DNA of 64,000 bases from Rhabdobacter roseus (GCF_014202275.1 NZ_JACHGF010000003.1:881455-945454); one strand, 5' to 3'. Counted from the first letter of the stretch, positions 34,503 through 42,560 are shown. The notes: generated by a model not told the origin, from the letters alone. Made by a program: numbers and translations.

Positions 34503-35405
34503 ATGGCATTGGCTAAGCTTTTCCACAATCCGGGCGCCGGAGACGAGGAACACGACCGCAAAAAACTCATTGCGCTCATCGAATCACAGGGATTTGAGTG
34601 TAGATATTCATCTACAAAAAAGAAAGGCTGGGAAAAGATTGAGCCAGATATTGACTTCCTGATCGTAGCCGGTGGCGACGGCACAGTACGAAAAGTAGCG
34701 GCTCAGTACCTAAGCCGAACGCTGGTAGATAAAAAATATCCTTTGGCGTTGCTGCCCTTGGGTACCGCCAACAACATCGCCAAAACGTTAGAGCTCGGAA
34801 CGGATATTGAAAAATTAATAGCCTCCTGGTCCCAGGGTACCTTCCGGAAAATAGACGTGGGGTTGCTTGATGGCGTAGATGAGCAGAAATTCTTTCTGGA
34901 AAGCTTCGGGTACGGCCTGTTTCCGCGCCTCATGAAAACCCTCCGCAAGATGGAGCGCAAGGAGGATATGTTGCCGGAAGAAAAAATAAAGATGGCCCTG
35001 CTCACCCTGCACGACCTCATCCTGACCTACAAGCCCAAAAAATGCCGCATGAAGGTAGATGGCACCGATCACTCCGGCGACTACCTGCTCGTGGAGGTCA
35101 TGAACACGCGTCTGATGGGCCCTAACCTGCACCTGGCCCCGCAGGCCGACCCCAGCGACGGCATTCTCAACATTGCCTTGCTCCCCGAAAGCCAGCGCGA
35201 CGCCTTTGCCAGCTACCTGGTAGGTAGGCTCAACGGCAAAACCGACCCCTTCCCCTGCGAGGTAGTTACCGGTAAAAGCATTTGCCTGGAATGGGAAGGC
35301 GCCGACGCCCACGTAGACGACGAGGTGATCAAGCTCGAAAAAGCTACCAAAGTAGGGATCAAGATCCAGGAAGGGGTACTTGACTTCCTGGTGCCGGGCC
35401 ACTAG
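34503..35405 (+). CDS. Diacylglycerol/lipid kinase family protein (YegS-like)
   Basis: A 300-residue cytoplasmic lipid kinase. The N-terminal nucleotide-binding domain has FLIVAGGDGTVRKVAAQYL (GGDGT motif) and ALLPLGTANNIAKTL (substrate loop). The C-terminal beta-sandwich has YGLFPRLMKTL and VMNTRLMGPNLHLAPQADPSDGILNIALL. It phosphorylates a lipid alcohol at the membrane. A strong intrinsic terminator follows at 35438. Confidence 0.92.
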   Translation: MALAKLFHNPGAGDEEHDRKKLIALIESQGFECRYSSTKKKGWEKIEPDIDFLIVAGGDGTVRKVAAQYLSRTLVDKKYPLALLPLGTANNIAKTLELGTDIEKLIASWSQGTFRKIDVGLLDGVDEQKFFLESFGYGLFPRLMKTLRKMERKEDMLPEEKIKMALLTLHDLILTYKPKKCRMKVDGTDHSGDYLLVEVMNTRLMGPNLHLAPQADPSDGILNIALLPESQRDAFASYLVGRLNGKTDPFPCEVVTGKSICLEWEGADAHVDDEVIKLEKATKVGIKIQEGVLDFLVPGH

Positions 35406-35437
35406 GGTACTTTTTGTCGATACTGCGTTTTAAGAAT

Positions 35438-35467
35438 CCCCGCCTTTGAAAAGAGGCGGGGGTTTTT
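35438..35467 (+). terminator. Intrinsic terminator, family member R0
   Basis: Stem CCCCGCCT (35438-35445) with AGGCGGGG (35454-35461) and five T residues after it. The same CCCCGCCTTTgaAAAGAGGCGGGG-type stem recurs at 37163, 39267 and 41666 as the core of a longer repeat. Here it ends the lipid kinase transcript. Confidence 0.88.
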
Positions 35468-35543
35468 GCCTTGGGAAAACGTGTTTGCCCTCTTTCCTCC
35501 GAAAGTAAAGTACTTGGGAGCGTTAAAGTACCCTCCTACTTTT

Positions 35544-35559
35544 TTTACCAAATGGTAAA
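35544..35559. promoter_or_regulatory. Operator-like palindrome upstream of the Crp/Fnr gene
   Basis: TTTACC-AAAT-GGTAAA, a perfect 6-bp inverted repeat 34 bases before the regulator start. A near-identical site lies before the next gene (36167-36182). Spacing and size fit a Crp/Fnr dimer site; autoregulation is inferred. Confidence 0.55.
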
Positions 35560-35592
35560 TCATCCGCATTGATCTTCCAGTACCTTGCCTCT

Positions 35593-36159
35593 ATGAAAGA
35601 GCTCATCGACTACATCTTGCAATTTGGCAATCTCAACCAGCAGCAAATTGACCTTGTACTTAGCAAAGCGAGTACCTTAGACTTGCCAAAAGACGCGTAT
35701 TTTTCGGAAGCGGGCCGGATTCCCTCCCAAGTGGGTTTTATTGTGGAAGGCGTCATTCGCGGCTGTTACTACAACAACCAGGGCGAGGAAATCACCCGCT
35801 GCTTTATTAGTGAAAATAGCCTGGTGGTTGATTATGTACATTTTGAAGCCAATACTTCCTCTTCGGAATATTTACAAGCGTGCACCAATTGTAAACTCAT
35901 TGTATTTTCCAGACAACACTGGGAAGAACTTTCCCGGATCATAGTGGGCTGGGATAACATCAAAAACAAGATGGTACGATTATGCATGTACCAAAAATCC
36001 CGGAAAGGGCCCGTCATTTCGCAAGACGCCACTACACGCTACTTGGAATTTATGCAAAACTACCCTTCCCTGATCAATCGAATTCCGCTGGCTTTTGTGG
36101 CTTCCTACCTGGGCGTTACCCAACAATCACTGAGCAGAATAAGAAGAAATATCCGTTAA
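35593..36159 (+). CDS. Crp/Fnr-family transcriptional regulator
   Basis: A protein of about 188 residues. The N-terminus is a cyclic-nucleotide-binding-like beta-roll (AYFSEAGRIPSQVGFIVEGVIRGCYYNNQGEEITRCFISENS). The C-terminus is a winged helix-turn-helix ending in IPLAFVASYLGVTQQSLSRIRRNIR. This is the compact Bacteroidota form. No Fnr-type cysteine cluster is visible at the N-terminus. It sits directly before an SDR gene, and both carry the same palindrome in their leaders, so the SDR is the likely target. I start at ATG 35593. Confidence 0.88.
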   Translation: MKELIDYILQFGNLNQQQIDLVLSKASTLDLPKDAYFSEAGRIPSQVGFIVEGVIRGCYYNNQGEEITRCFISENSLVVDYVHFEANTSSSEYLQACTNCKLIVFSRQHWEELSRIIVGWDNIKNKMVRLCMYQKSRKGPVISQDATTRYLEFMQNYPSLINRIPLAFVASYLGVTQQSLSRIRRNIR

Positions 36160-36166
36160 GTTCCTT

Positions 36167-36182
36167 TTTACCAAATGATAAA
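36167..36182. promoter_or_regulatory. Operator-like palindrome upstream of the SDR gene
   Basis: TTTACC-AAAT-GATAAA, one base from the perfect palindrome at 35544. The flanks TTTTTACCAAATG and TAAAT are shared by both. It lies 56 bases before the SDR start and just after the regulator stop. Confidence 0.55.
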
Positions 36183-36238
36183 TGATTTCATTTTCGCTCG
36201 GATAATCTTTGTAGCCTAAATTTTAATACAAAGAAAAA

Positions 36239-36985
36239 ATGAAATCAGCACTCATTACCGGAGCCAACAAAGGCATTGGCTTCGAGACGGCCAAGCAACT
36301 ATTGCAAGCCGGGTTTTACGTATTCATCGGCAGTCGGGATGTAGCCAAAGGGATCAAGGCCGTTGACCAATTAAAATCCGAAGGTTTGCACCAGGTAGAG
36401 GTCATAGCCTTAGACGTAACCGATGATCATTCCGTAAAAATAGCTCGTGAAGAAGTGGGCAAAAGAATAGACGCTCTGGATGTACTCATCAACAACGCGG
36501 GGATCAACGGAGGTAGTCCGTATACCGCCCTCGAAGCCCGCTCCGACCAGTTTATAGCGACCTTTAATACCAATGTATTTGGCGTGGCCAGAGTTACGCA
36601 GGCCTTCCTGGATTTATTACAAAAATCGCCCGAGCCCCGAATTGTAAACGTAAGTACCAGCGTAGGTTCTCTCGCCTTGCAAAGCGATCAAAGCGATCCA
36701 AACTGGCCCGCTTACGACTACGCCAAATACGCGGTGTATGGCTCTTCCAAGGCCGCCCTGAATATGTATACGGTTCATCTAGCGTACGAACTGCGGGGAA
36801 CTACCTTCAAAGTCAATGCCGTTTGTCCCGGTTATACCAGCACCGACTTTACGTTCCATCAAGGTGGGGAGGTAGCGGTAGCCGGAAGTCGGATCGTAAA
36901 GTATGCGTTGATTGATCAGGACGGACCGACCGGCCAGTTTTTCAGCGAAGAAACAAATCCTGAAACCGGCGAGATCCCTTGGTAA
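36239..36985 (+). CDS. SDR-family oxidoreductase, carbonyl-reductase-like
   Basis: A 248-residue classical short-chain dehydrogenase. It has the cofactor motif TGANKGIGFETA, the NNAG motif (VLINNAGINGG), and the catalytic serine region (NVSTSVGSLAL) with YAVYGSSKAAL carrying the Y-x-x-x-K pair. It reduces a carbonyl with NAD(P)H. It probably responds to the Crp/Fnr protein encoded just upstream through the shared palindrome. A repeat element follows. Confidence 0.9.
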   Translation: MKSALITGANKGIGFETAKQLLQAGFYVFIGSRDVAKGIKAVDQLKSEGLHQVEVIALDVTDDHSVKIAREEVGKRIDALDVLINNAGINGGSPYTALEARSDQFIATFNTNVFGVARVTQAFLDLLQKSPEPRIVNVSTSVGSLALQSDQSDPNWPAYDYAKYAVYGSSKAALNMYTVHLAYELRGTTFKVNAVCPGYTSTDFTFHQGGEVAVAGSRIVKYALIDQDGPTGQFFSEETNPETGEIPW

Positions 36986-37054
36986 CGAAAAGCTAAAAGA
37001 AACCCGAAACGGCTCCCGCACCAAAGTACCCCCAACTAAAACCGCTCACCCTCC

Positions 37055-37310
37055 TAGCCCGCCAGATGGGGCGATGGGCAACCCAACAGCGGGAAGGCAT
37101 CTTCGGCCTTTCGGTGTCCGGTGCGTAGGGTACTTTTAGGAAAACTTCTGTAGATTGCGAACCCCCGCCTTTGGAAAGAGGCGGGGATTTTTGCCATTGG
37201 GTGACACTTATACTTTTTTCTCCGAAAGGAAATACCGGAGGGCTACGCTTTTTGCGGAGGGAATAGTATCTTTGGGTATGGAGGGCATAGGTACTTTTTG
37301 TGGCTATCTT
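37055..37310. repeat. Terminator-bearing repeat element R1
   Basis: Follows the SDR gene. Its left half (GCCAGATGGGGCGATGGGCA, then GGCATCTTCGGCC and GCGTAGGGTACTTTTA) matches R2 at 39165. Its core is the GC-rich stem 37163-37170/37179-37186 followed by ATTTTT. Its right half (TTCTCCGAAAGGAAAT, GGGCTACGCTTTTTGCGG and GGGCATAGGTACTTTTT) matches R3 at 41700-41800. It borders an AT-rich segment on its right. Confidence 0.75.
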
Positions 37311-37363
37311 TTACTTACTAGAAGTTAAAGAATCAAAAATTGATTTTATTGACAAATAAATAA

Positions 37364-37603
37364 ACTTGTAAAGTATCTTATGGCTTTCCTCTACTTAATG
37401 TAAAAGAAAAGCACTTGATAATTCACAAGCCTTTACGGGTTAATTCTCGGATCTATAATAACACATCTCCCGAAGCTTTTAATAAGCGCGCGCTCCCTTA
37501 TGACAAATTAGATGTACTAGAGTATATCGAAATAGAGTTAAACGAAAGTGTGCGGCTCGAAGTTGGAGAAATAATTCTGTGGTTTGGAAGAGGGCAAGAC
37601 TAA
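37364..37603 (+). pseudogene. Probable 5'-truncated gene remnant in AT-rich DNA
   Basis: An open frame of 79 codons with no ATG (first possible start a TTG at 37415). It ends EYIEIELNESVRLEVGEIILWFGRGQD. The sequence is protein-like and more AT-rich than neighbours to the left, and begins about 50 bases after repeat R1. It looks like the C-terminal piece of a longer protein whose front was lost. I do not recognise the family. Apart from this and R1, 36986-37698 shows nothing else. Confidence 0.3.
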
Positions 37604-37698
37604 ACAAGTAAATCTTCCTAATGCCTTATTTGAGTTATCTAATATCTAAGTAATCCAAAAATCAAAATTCAATACATAAGTATCCCTCAAAACTTGGT

Positions 37699-38184
37699 AT
37701 GGGTAATAAATTAAGGATAGTGGATAATGTTAAAAAAGCTACATTAAATTTTTTAGAAAAAAAATTTAATGTAGCTTTTGGCCAAGACATCCCAGTAGAT
37801 CCACCTGATTTTGGCATACTTGAATTTAATTGTATTCAATGTAATAGTATTCAAAAGATAGACATTATTCATCACAAGTACAAATCTCGTACAACAATAA
37901 AATATATTAAATCCGAGTCTATTTTAAATGATTTGTTAATCAAAAACAAACTTTACCCTGATTATTTTGAAGATGGCAAGTTATTTGGTTTACTGATAAA
38001 TAAAAAAAATCCCTACTCAATTAGTTCTCTTCTATATAATAAATGCAAGTTTTGTAATTCAAAGTATCTTACGTTTTATAATATCGAAGGTGATTTTCCG
38101 TCAGCAAAAACATCTATATATTATATCTGGAAGATTGAAGTCGATGAGGAATATTTCTTAAAATTTTTTCACGAAAGGCTTTAA
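37699..38184 (+). CDS. Hypothetical protein with two CxxC pairs, AT-rich
   Basis: A 161-residue lysine- and isoleucine-rich protein with no signal peptide. It has two CxxC pairs about 65 residues apart (FNCIQCNSIQ and YNKCKFCNSK), which could bind one zinc ion. I do not recognise the family. Codon use is strongly AT-biased compared with the genes up to 37 kb and the AAGTACC word is absent, so it is probably acquired. Its start lies about 390 bases beyond repeat R1. Confidence 0.6.
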   Translation: MGNKLRIVDNVKKATLNFLEKKFNVAFGQDIPVDPPDFGILEFNCIQCNSIQKIDIIHHKYKSRTTIKYIKSESILNDLLIKNKLYPDYFEDGKLFGLLINKKNPYSISSLLYNKCKFCNSKYLTFYNIEGDFPSAKTSIYYIWKIEVDEEYFLKFFHERL

Positions 38185-38336
38185 TTGATCCGTGAGTTAA
38201 TTCGTAAATTCTTTCAGAGCATTAGCTAGGCTCACCGAGCCCCCGTAAGGCAAACCAAATCCAGTTAGGTGCTTTACAAATCTAATCCCTCATCAATAAC
38301 CCAAATTCAAAAGACAAAAAAAAGAAGTTAAAGGAT

Positions 38337-38464
38337 ATGAAAAAAAACTTTAGACATCAAAGAACACGGTTTACATATCACTCATGTTTTAGAAGATGGC
38401 GTTGGGCCGCAATTTACGTATCCAACACACTTTTTTTCAACTATTCGATTTAACTCATGAATAA
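38337..38464 (+). pseudogene. DUF4262 gene remnant, frameshifted and truncated
   Basis: Reading through two homopolymer slips (A8 near 38340 and T7 near 38431) gives MKKTLDIKEHGLHITHVLED, then GVGPQFTYPTHFFQLFDLTHE and a stop. This matches the N-terminal part of DUF4262 proteins. The family normally continues for about 100 more residues, which are missing. The end overlaps the start codon of the next gene. The rest of 38185-38336 is empty. Confidence 0.5.
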
Positions 38465-39086
38465 AATATATCTACTCCTACTGCTTCTATTTTTTTCAAG
38501 CGCTTCCTATGCGCAAGAAAAAGAAAACTCAACTCTTTTCGTGTTCATTGGAGAAAAAGTCGAGGTGAAAGAGTTTTCTCCTGATGTCAAAAAAGGCACC
38601 ATAATAATGGATGGCGCATTTAAAGCAAAATATAAAATCATTAAAAACATACACGGAAACTACCCAAAGGATACCATAGAATTTGAAGCCTACGACCATT
38701 ATGGCGTCCCCGCTTTCTCAAAATACAAACACGTACTTTTATACGTTTCTGAGCAAGGCGGAAAATTATACCACGAAAAGTACCAATACTCGGATGTCTA
38801 CCTAACAAAAGGCAATAAATGGGCCGGGCCTTATTCTTCTAGCGATTATGAGCATCCTGACAATGAAAATACTTCTATAAAGCCTGTAAGGGTAAAGTTC
38901 AAAGAGGAAGTATCTGTTGATATTAGTGAATTTAAAAAAGAAGCCATAGATAGATGGTTTCCTAGCCCCTATTATAAAATAACGGGCAACAAAGCAATTG
39001 TAGTAATGGGAAACTATATTAATGAACTATTTCAGTTAAAAAAAGACGGAATCCTAAAAGCAAGGGGCTACTACTTTGACAATTAA
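38457..39086 (+). CDS. Secreted hypothetical protein, AT-rich
   Basis: A 209-residue protein with a strong signal peptide (IYLLLLLLFFSSASYAQ), so it is periplasmic or surface. The mature part is charged and beta-rich (TLFVFIGEKVEVKEFSPD, KYKIIKNIHGNYPKDTIEFEAYDHYG). Families of this look are common in Bacteroidota and are annotated as hypothetical; I cannot name it. It overlaps the end of the DUF4262 remnant and is followed by repeat R2. Confidence 0.7.
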   Translation: MNKIYLLLLLLFFSSASYAQEKENSTLFVFIGEKVEVKEFSPDVKKGTIIMDGAFKAKYKIIKNIHGNYPKDTIEFEAYDHYGVPAFSKYKHVLLYVSEQGGKLYHEKYQYSDVYLTKGNKWAGPYSSSDYEHPDNENTSIKPVRVKFKEEVSVDISEFKKEAIDRWFPSPYYKITGNKAIVVMGNYINELFQLKKDGILKARGYYFDN

Positions 39087-39164
39087 AAGCCGTCTCGGGT
39101 GAAATTCACCAGTAAAAGCACCCCGTGCCAAAACCGCCCCAGAAAGGTTTTAGACTACTTGCCC

Positions 39165-39310
39165 GTCAGATGGAGTGATAGGTAAACCAGCAACCAGAAG
39201 GCACCCTCGGCCTCCCGGTACCCGGCGCGTAGGGTACTTTTATGAAAACTTCTGTACGCTGCGAATCCCCGCCTTTGAAAAGAGGCGAGGATTTTTGCTT
39301 CTGGTTACCG
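39165..39310. repeat. Terminator-bearing repeat element R2
   Basis: Matches R1 over its left half (GTCAGATGGAGTGATAGG, then AGAAGGCACCCTCGGCC and GGCGCGTAGGGTACTTTTAT) and in the following GAAAACTTCTGTA. The GC-rich stem is at 39267-39292, followed by ATTTTTG. The right half seen in R1 and R3 is missing. Its left boundary closes the AT-rich segment 37.3-39.1 kb. The rest of the gap to 39466 shows no gene. Confidence 0.72.
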
Positions 39311-39466
39311 AAAAAAATACCAGAAAGTACCTCTACCCAGTAGCCGATCGGCTAAAGAACGCTACGTCAACCAGCCCCCCTGCCTTTCTACTACAACATG
39401 CCGCCTTTTGGCTACATCCGTTTGGGGGCTATGGCTGAACTTTGCAGCATACAAAATCAAAGAAAC

Positions 39467-40243
39467 ATGAACTTACAAAACAACACGATCTTAGTAACGG
39501 GCGGAACGGGAGGGTTCGGCTACGAGTTTGCGGCCAAATTGATTGATTTGGGAAACACGGTCATCATCACGGGCCGAAATGCCGAAAAATTGCAGGAGGT
39601 TAAGCGCAAACTACCTGCGGTACATACCATCCAGAGCGACGTCAGCCGGGCCGAGGATATCACGAGTCTCTTCGAGCGCGTAACCCATGCCTTTCCGGAC
39701 CTCAATATGCTCATCAACAATGCCGGTGAAATGCGAAAAATAAGCCTGCACCACGAGCACGATCTGGCCGACATAACCCGCGAAATCGAGATCAACCTGA
39801 TGGGCCCCATCCGGATGGTACAGCAGTTTTTGCCGCATCTGAAAAAACAAAAAAACGCGGCTATACTCAATGTCACGTCGGGCATTGCCCTGATGCCTTT
39901 TGCCATATCACCCATTTATAGCGCCAGTAAGTCCGGACTTCGTTCCTACACGCAGGCACTGCGCGTACAGCTGAAACATACCAACATTCAGGTGATGGAG
40001 CTGGTCGCACCGGGAAGCGCTACCCCTTTGAATGATAAATTCAAAAATGAAGACGGATTTAGCAGCAATGTCCTCATGGCTCCGGAAAAAATCATAGACG
40101 CCGCCATCAGGGGTATGAAAAACGATCAGCTCGAAATCTATCCTGGCCTGGCGAAGGTGATGCGGGTACTGAGCCGGGTGGCCCCCAGCTTCATCATTGC
40201 CCAGTCCGGGAAAATGGGAGCTTCCTACATGTATGGAAATTAA
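39467..40243 (+). CDS. SDR-family oxidoreductase (DltE-like)
   Basis: A protein of about 258 residues. It has the cofactor motif VTGGTGGFGYEFA, the NNAG motif (MLINNAGEMRK), the catalytic serine (LNVTSGIALMP) and YSASKSGLRSYTQALR with the Y-x-x-x-K pair. The pattern fits the DltE-like branch of short-chain dehydrogenases. I start at ATG 39467. It forms a tight group with the DoxX-like and AraC genes (gaps of 27 and 9 bases), so the three are co-transcribed. Confidence 0.88.
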   Translation: MNLQNNTILVTGGTGGFGYEFAAKLIDLGNTVIITGRNAEKLQEVKRKLPAVHTIQSDVSRAEDITSLFERVTHAFPDLNMLINNAGEMRKISLHHEHDLADITREIEINLMGPIRMVQQFLPHLKKQKNAAILNVTSGIALMPFAISPIYSASKSGLRSYTQALRVQLKHTNIQVMELVAPGSATPLNDKFKNEDGFSSNVLMAPEKIIDAAIRGMKNDQLEIYPGLAKVMRVLSRVAPSFIIAQSGKMGASYMYGN

Positions 40244-40270
40244 TTTTTTGTACCTTACCAAACGAAAGAA

Positions 40271-40621
40271 ATGAAAATCATAAGCATCATACTCCTGCTG
40301 ATTTCGGCCTTCCTGAGCCTCAAGCACGGCTGGGATTCCTTTCAACCCGCCAACGCGGAGCAAACAAAAATGATGGCCGACTTAGGTATCAGCAAAACCA
40401 TCATGCCCATTTTTGGCGCTTTTTCAATCCTGCTTGGATTAATGCTCCTGGTTCCGCAAACCTTTTTTATCAGTAATCTACTGAATGCCGTCACCATTGT
40501 TTTGATCATGGCGTTGTCCCTGAAAGCGGGGAACGTAAAAATGGCTTTCATCGAGATTCCGTTTCTGGCTCTGCCCTTGGTATTGATCTGGTTAAAGTAC
40601 CCTTTTAAATTCTCAAACTAG
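40271..40621 (+). CDS. Small DoxX-like membrane protein
   Basis: A 116-residue protein with four hydrophobic segments (IISIILLLISAFLSL, TIMPIFGAFSILLGLMLLV, LLNAVTIVLIMALSL, IPFLALPLVLIWL). Size and layout fit the DoxX-like family; no catalytic residues are visible. It lies between the SDR and the AraC regulator in one operon. It may support quinone- or thiol-linked redox at the membrane, which is a guess from the family. Confidence 0.7.
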   Translation: MKIISIILLLISAFLSLKHGWDSFQPANAEQTKMMADLGISKTIMPIFGAFSILLGLMLLVPQTFFISNLLNAVTIVLIMALSLKAGNVKMAFIEIPFLALPLVLIWLKYPFKFSN

Positions 40622-40630
40622 CTACGTAGC

Positions 40631-41539
40631 ATGGCCTCGATAAAACCCTACCGAATCAAAACCATCACCGAGGGGCATCGCTTGGCGGGCCTACCCAAGC
40701 CGTATCACCCGCTCGTCAGTATCATCGACCTCAAAAACCTGAAGGTAGAAACGGGAATGAACGCTGCCATTTTTGATTTTTATACCGTGACGCTAAAAAG
40801 AGGATGTGACAAGCTACACTACGGGCAGCAAAGATTTGATTTTGACGAAGGGGTGATGGCCTTCATTGCCCCCGGCCAGGTGTTACGTGGCGAAGCAGGC
40901 GGCATGGCCCCCAACCTCGAAGGCTGGATGCTGTTCATTCATCCCGATTTCTTGTGGAATACCTCCCTGGCCAGGAAAATAAAGCACTACGAATACTTCG
41001 ATTATGCTACCCACGAAGCTTTGTTTCTCTCTGACAAGGAAGAAACGCTCATCAACGGCATTATTGACAATATCAAAGAGGAATACCACGCCAACATCGA
41101 CAAATTCAGTCAGGATGTGATCATTGCCCAGCTGGAATTGCTCTTTACGTATTCCCAGCGGTTTTACGAGCGGCAGTTCATCACCCGCAAGATAACCAGC
41201 CATAAACTCGTGGAGCGTCTGGAAGATGTCCTGGCGGATTATTTCGGCAACGAAGCGCTGCTGTCCAACGGGCTGCCCTCGGTTCAGTACATCGCCGACG
41301 CACTCAACGTTTCGCCCAAGTACCTCAGTAGTTTACTCAAACAACTCACCGGACAGACCACGCAGCAAATCATCCACGAAAAACTGATTGATAAAGCCAA
41401 GGAAAAACTGTCCACGACGGAGCTATCCGTGAGCGAAATAGCCTATGAGCTGGGTTTTGAGCATTCGCAGTCTTTCAGCAAGTTGTTCAAAGCCAAGACG
41501 AGCCAAAGTCCGCTGGAATTCCGGCAGTCGTTTAACTGA
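40631..41539 (+). CDS. AraC-family transcriptional regulator
   Basis: A 302-residue regulator. The N-terminal cupin-like sensor domain (YGQQRFDFDEGVMAFIAPGQVLRGEAGG) is followed by the C-terminal double helix-turn-helix (VQYIADALNVSPKYLSSLLKQLTG and SVSEIAYELGFEHSQSFSKLFKAKTSQSPLEFRQ). It probably controls its own operon with the SDR and DoxX-like genes. It is followed by repeat R3. Confidence 0.92.
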   Translation: MASIKPYRIKTITEGHRLAGLPKPYHPLVSIIDLKNLKVETGMNAAIFDFYTVTLKRGCDKLHYGQQRFDFDEGVMAFIAPGQVLRGEAGGMAPNLEGWMLFIHPDFLWNTSLARKIKHYEYFDYATHEALFLSDKEETLINGIIDNIKEEYHANIDKFSQDVIIAQLELLFTYSQRFYERQFITRKITSHKLVERLEDVLADYFGNEALLSNGLPSVQYIADALNVSPKYLSSLLKQLTGQTTQQIIHEKLIDKAKEKLSTTELSVSEIAYELGFEHSQSFSKLFKAKTSQSPLEFRQSFN

Positions 41540-41559
41540 CGAGCTTACGTCCGTCGGGC

Positions 41560-41810
41560 GCGAGTGGGCAAGCCTTCCCCGGCAAAGTACTTCCCGGCCA
41601 ACGCATTTGCCGGGAAGGTGCCTACAACACGACCCGGTACCCAGCGCCTAAGGTACTTTGTGAAACCCCGCCTTTGAAAAGAGGTGGGGATTTTTGTTGT
41701 TGGGTGAAAAATTTGCTTTTTTCTCCGAAAGGAAATGCCTGAGGGCTACGCTTTTTGCGGGGCGGATTGTATCTTTGGGTACGAAGGGCATAGGTACTTT
41801 TTCTTGTCAA
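41560..41810. repeat. Terminator-bearing repeat element R3
   Basis: The left part (GCCGGGAAGGTGCC, then GGTACCCAGCGCCTAAGGTACTTT) is related to R1 and R2. The stem is at 41666-41673/41682-41689, followed by ATTTTTG. The right half closely matches R1 (TTTTTTCTCCGAAAGGAAAT, GAGGGCTACGCTTTTTGCGG, GTATCTTTGGGTA). AT-rich DNA carrying cassette-like units begins about 100 bases further on. Confidence 0.75.
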
Positions 41811-41904
41811 TTACTAGTTACAAACGTACTAAAAACAGTTGTAGTCGTTTGCAAACGATTGCAAATGGTTCGAGTATAGCGGAAATACACGAAACTAGGT
41901 AAGT

Positions 41905-41933
41905 TTATTACGTATATACAGATGTTATGGGCA
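41905..41933 (+). other. Left junction of cassette-like unit 1 (core site)
   Basis: ATTACGTATATACAGAT followed by GTTATGGGCA. The GTTATGGGCA (41924-41933) is the exact reverse complement of TGCCCATAAC at 42271-42280, bounding the 103-residue gene. The sequence before it is nearly the same as the one before cassette-like unit 3 at 58549. This is the position of an attachment core site in integron cassettes. Confidence 0.5.
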
Positions 41934-41951
41934 ATAGTATCGACCTGACTA

Positions 41952-42263
41952 ATGAAAAGTAATTACAAGACAACTACCACACTTTCCATATTGACACCAT
42001 TTCTTTTAATTGGTGTCTTTTTATTAATGGGAGGTGGTCACGGAACTTATGTTCCAGGAATATTACTTTTTCCGACTGGATTAATAAGCTTTTCTATTTT
42101 CCATCGACTTGAAATACCTTTTATAATTATAGGAATTCTTCAATATCCTTTTTATGGACTTTTGATAGACCGAGCGAAAAATAAACCGAAAGTGACACTA
42201 ATAATATTGGCGTTTCATTTTGGACTTGTTATACTGACATTTATAACCACTAATGATTTATAA
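41952..42263 (+). CDS. Small membrane protein, cargo of cassette-like unit 1
   Basis: A 103-residue protein with three hydrophobic segments (LSILTPFLLIGVFLLMGG, FIIIGILQYPFYGLLI, LIILAFHFGLVILTFIT). I do not recognise the family. It fills almost the whole space between the GTTATGGGCA and TGCCCATAAC boundaries, starting 18 bases after one and ending 7 bases before the other. Single small genes of unknown function are typical of cassette cargo. AT-rich composition sets it apart from the chromosome to the left. Confidence 0.6.
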   Translation: MKSNYKTTTTLSILTPFLLIGVFLLMGGGHGTYVPGILLFPTGLISFSIFHRLEIPFIIIGILQYPFYGLLIDRAKNKPKVTLIILAFHFGLVILTFITTNDL

Positions 42264-42270
42264 AACTACT

Positions 42271-42408
42271 GCCCATAACAACAGGTTTAAAAAATTGCGG
42301 GGCGATGTGCTGTTAATTTATTCATCGCTTTTTACTATTTTTAGTGCGGGTCGACAGAAATTCTGCAAGTAATACCGCAATATTCTTAAACCTGTGAAAC
42401 GTTACCGC
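42271..42408 (+). other. attC-like palindromic element between cassette-like units 1 and 2
   Basis: Begins with TGCCCATAAC (42271) and ends with GTTACCGC (42401). Between them, ACAGGTTTAA (42282-42291) pairs with TTAAACCTGT (42386-42395) and ATTGCGG (42295-42301) with CCGCAAT (42375-42381), with unequal spacers and inner hairpins (GCGATG/CATCGC). This is a long imperfect palindrome with AAC...GTT ends, the layout of an integron attC site, although the core sequences deviate from RYYYAAC/GTTRRRY. Confidence 0.55.
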
Positions 42409-42560
42409 CAATGCTAAAAGACAACGACAGTGAACAAAATGAACGACAGAAATAAAATGCCAACCGCACATCCAGGCGTATTTGCTTGCCCTAACGCACG
42501 GGCTATCGCTTCGCAAGCAAAAGAGCCTGAATTTTTGCCAACGCACCATAAAGACATAAG

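Noticed and set aside
35402-41810. A CRISPR array from the four spaced repeat copies
   Set aside because: Copies are about 2 kb apart, long, imperfect and associated with terminators; there are no short regular spacers and no cas genes.
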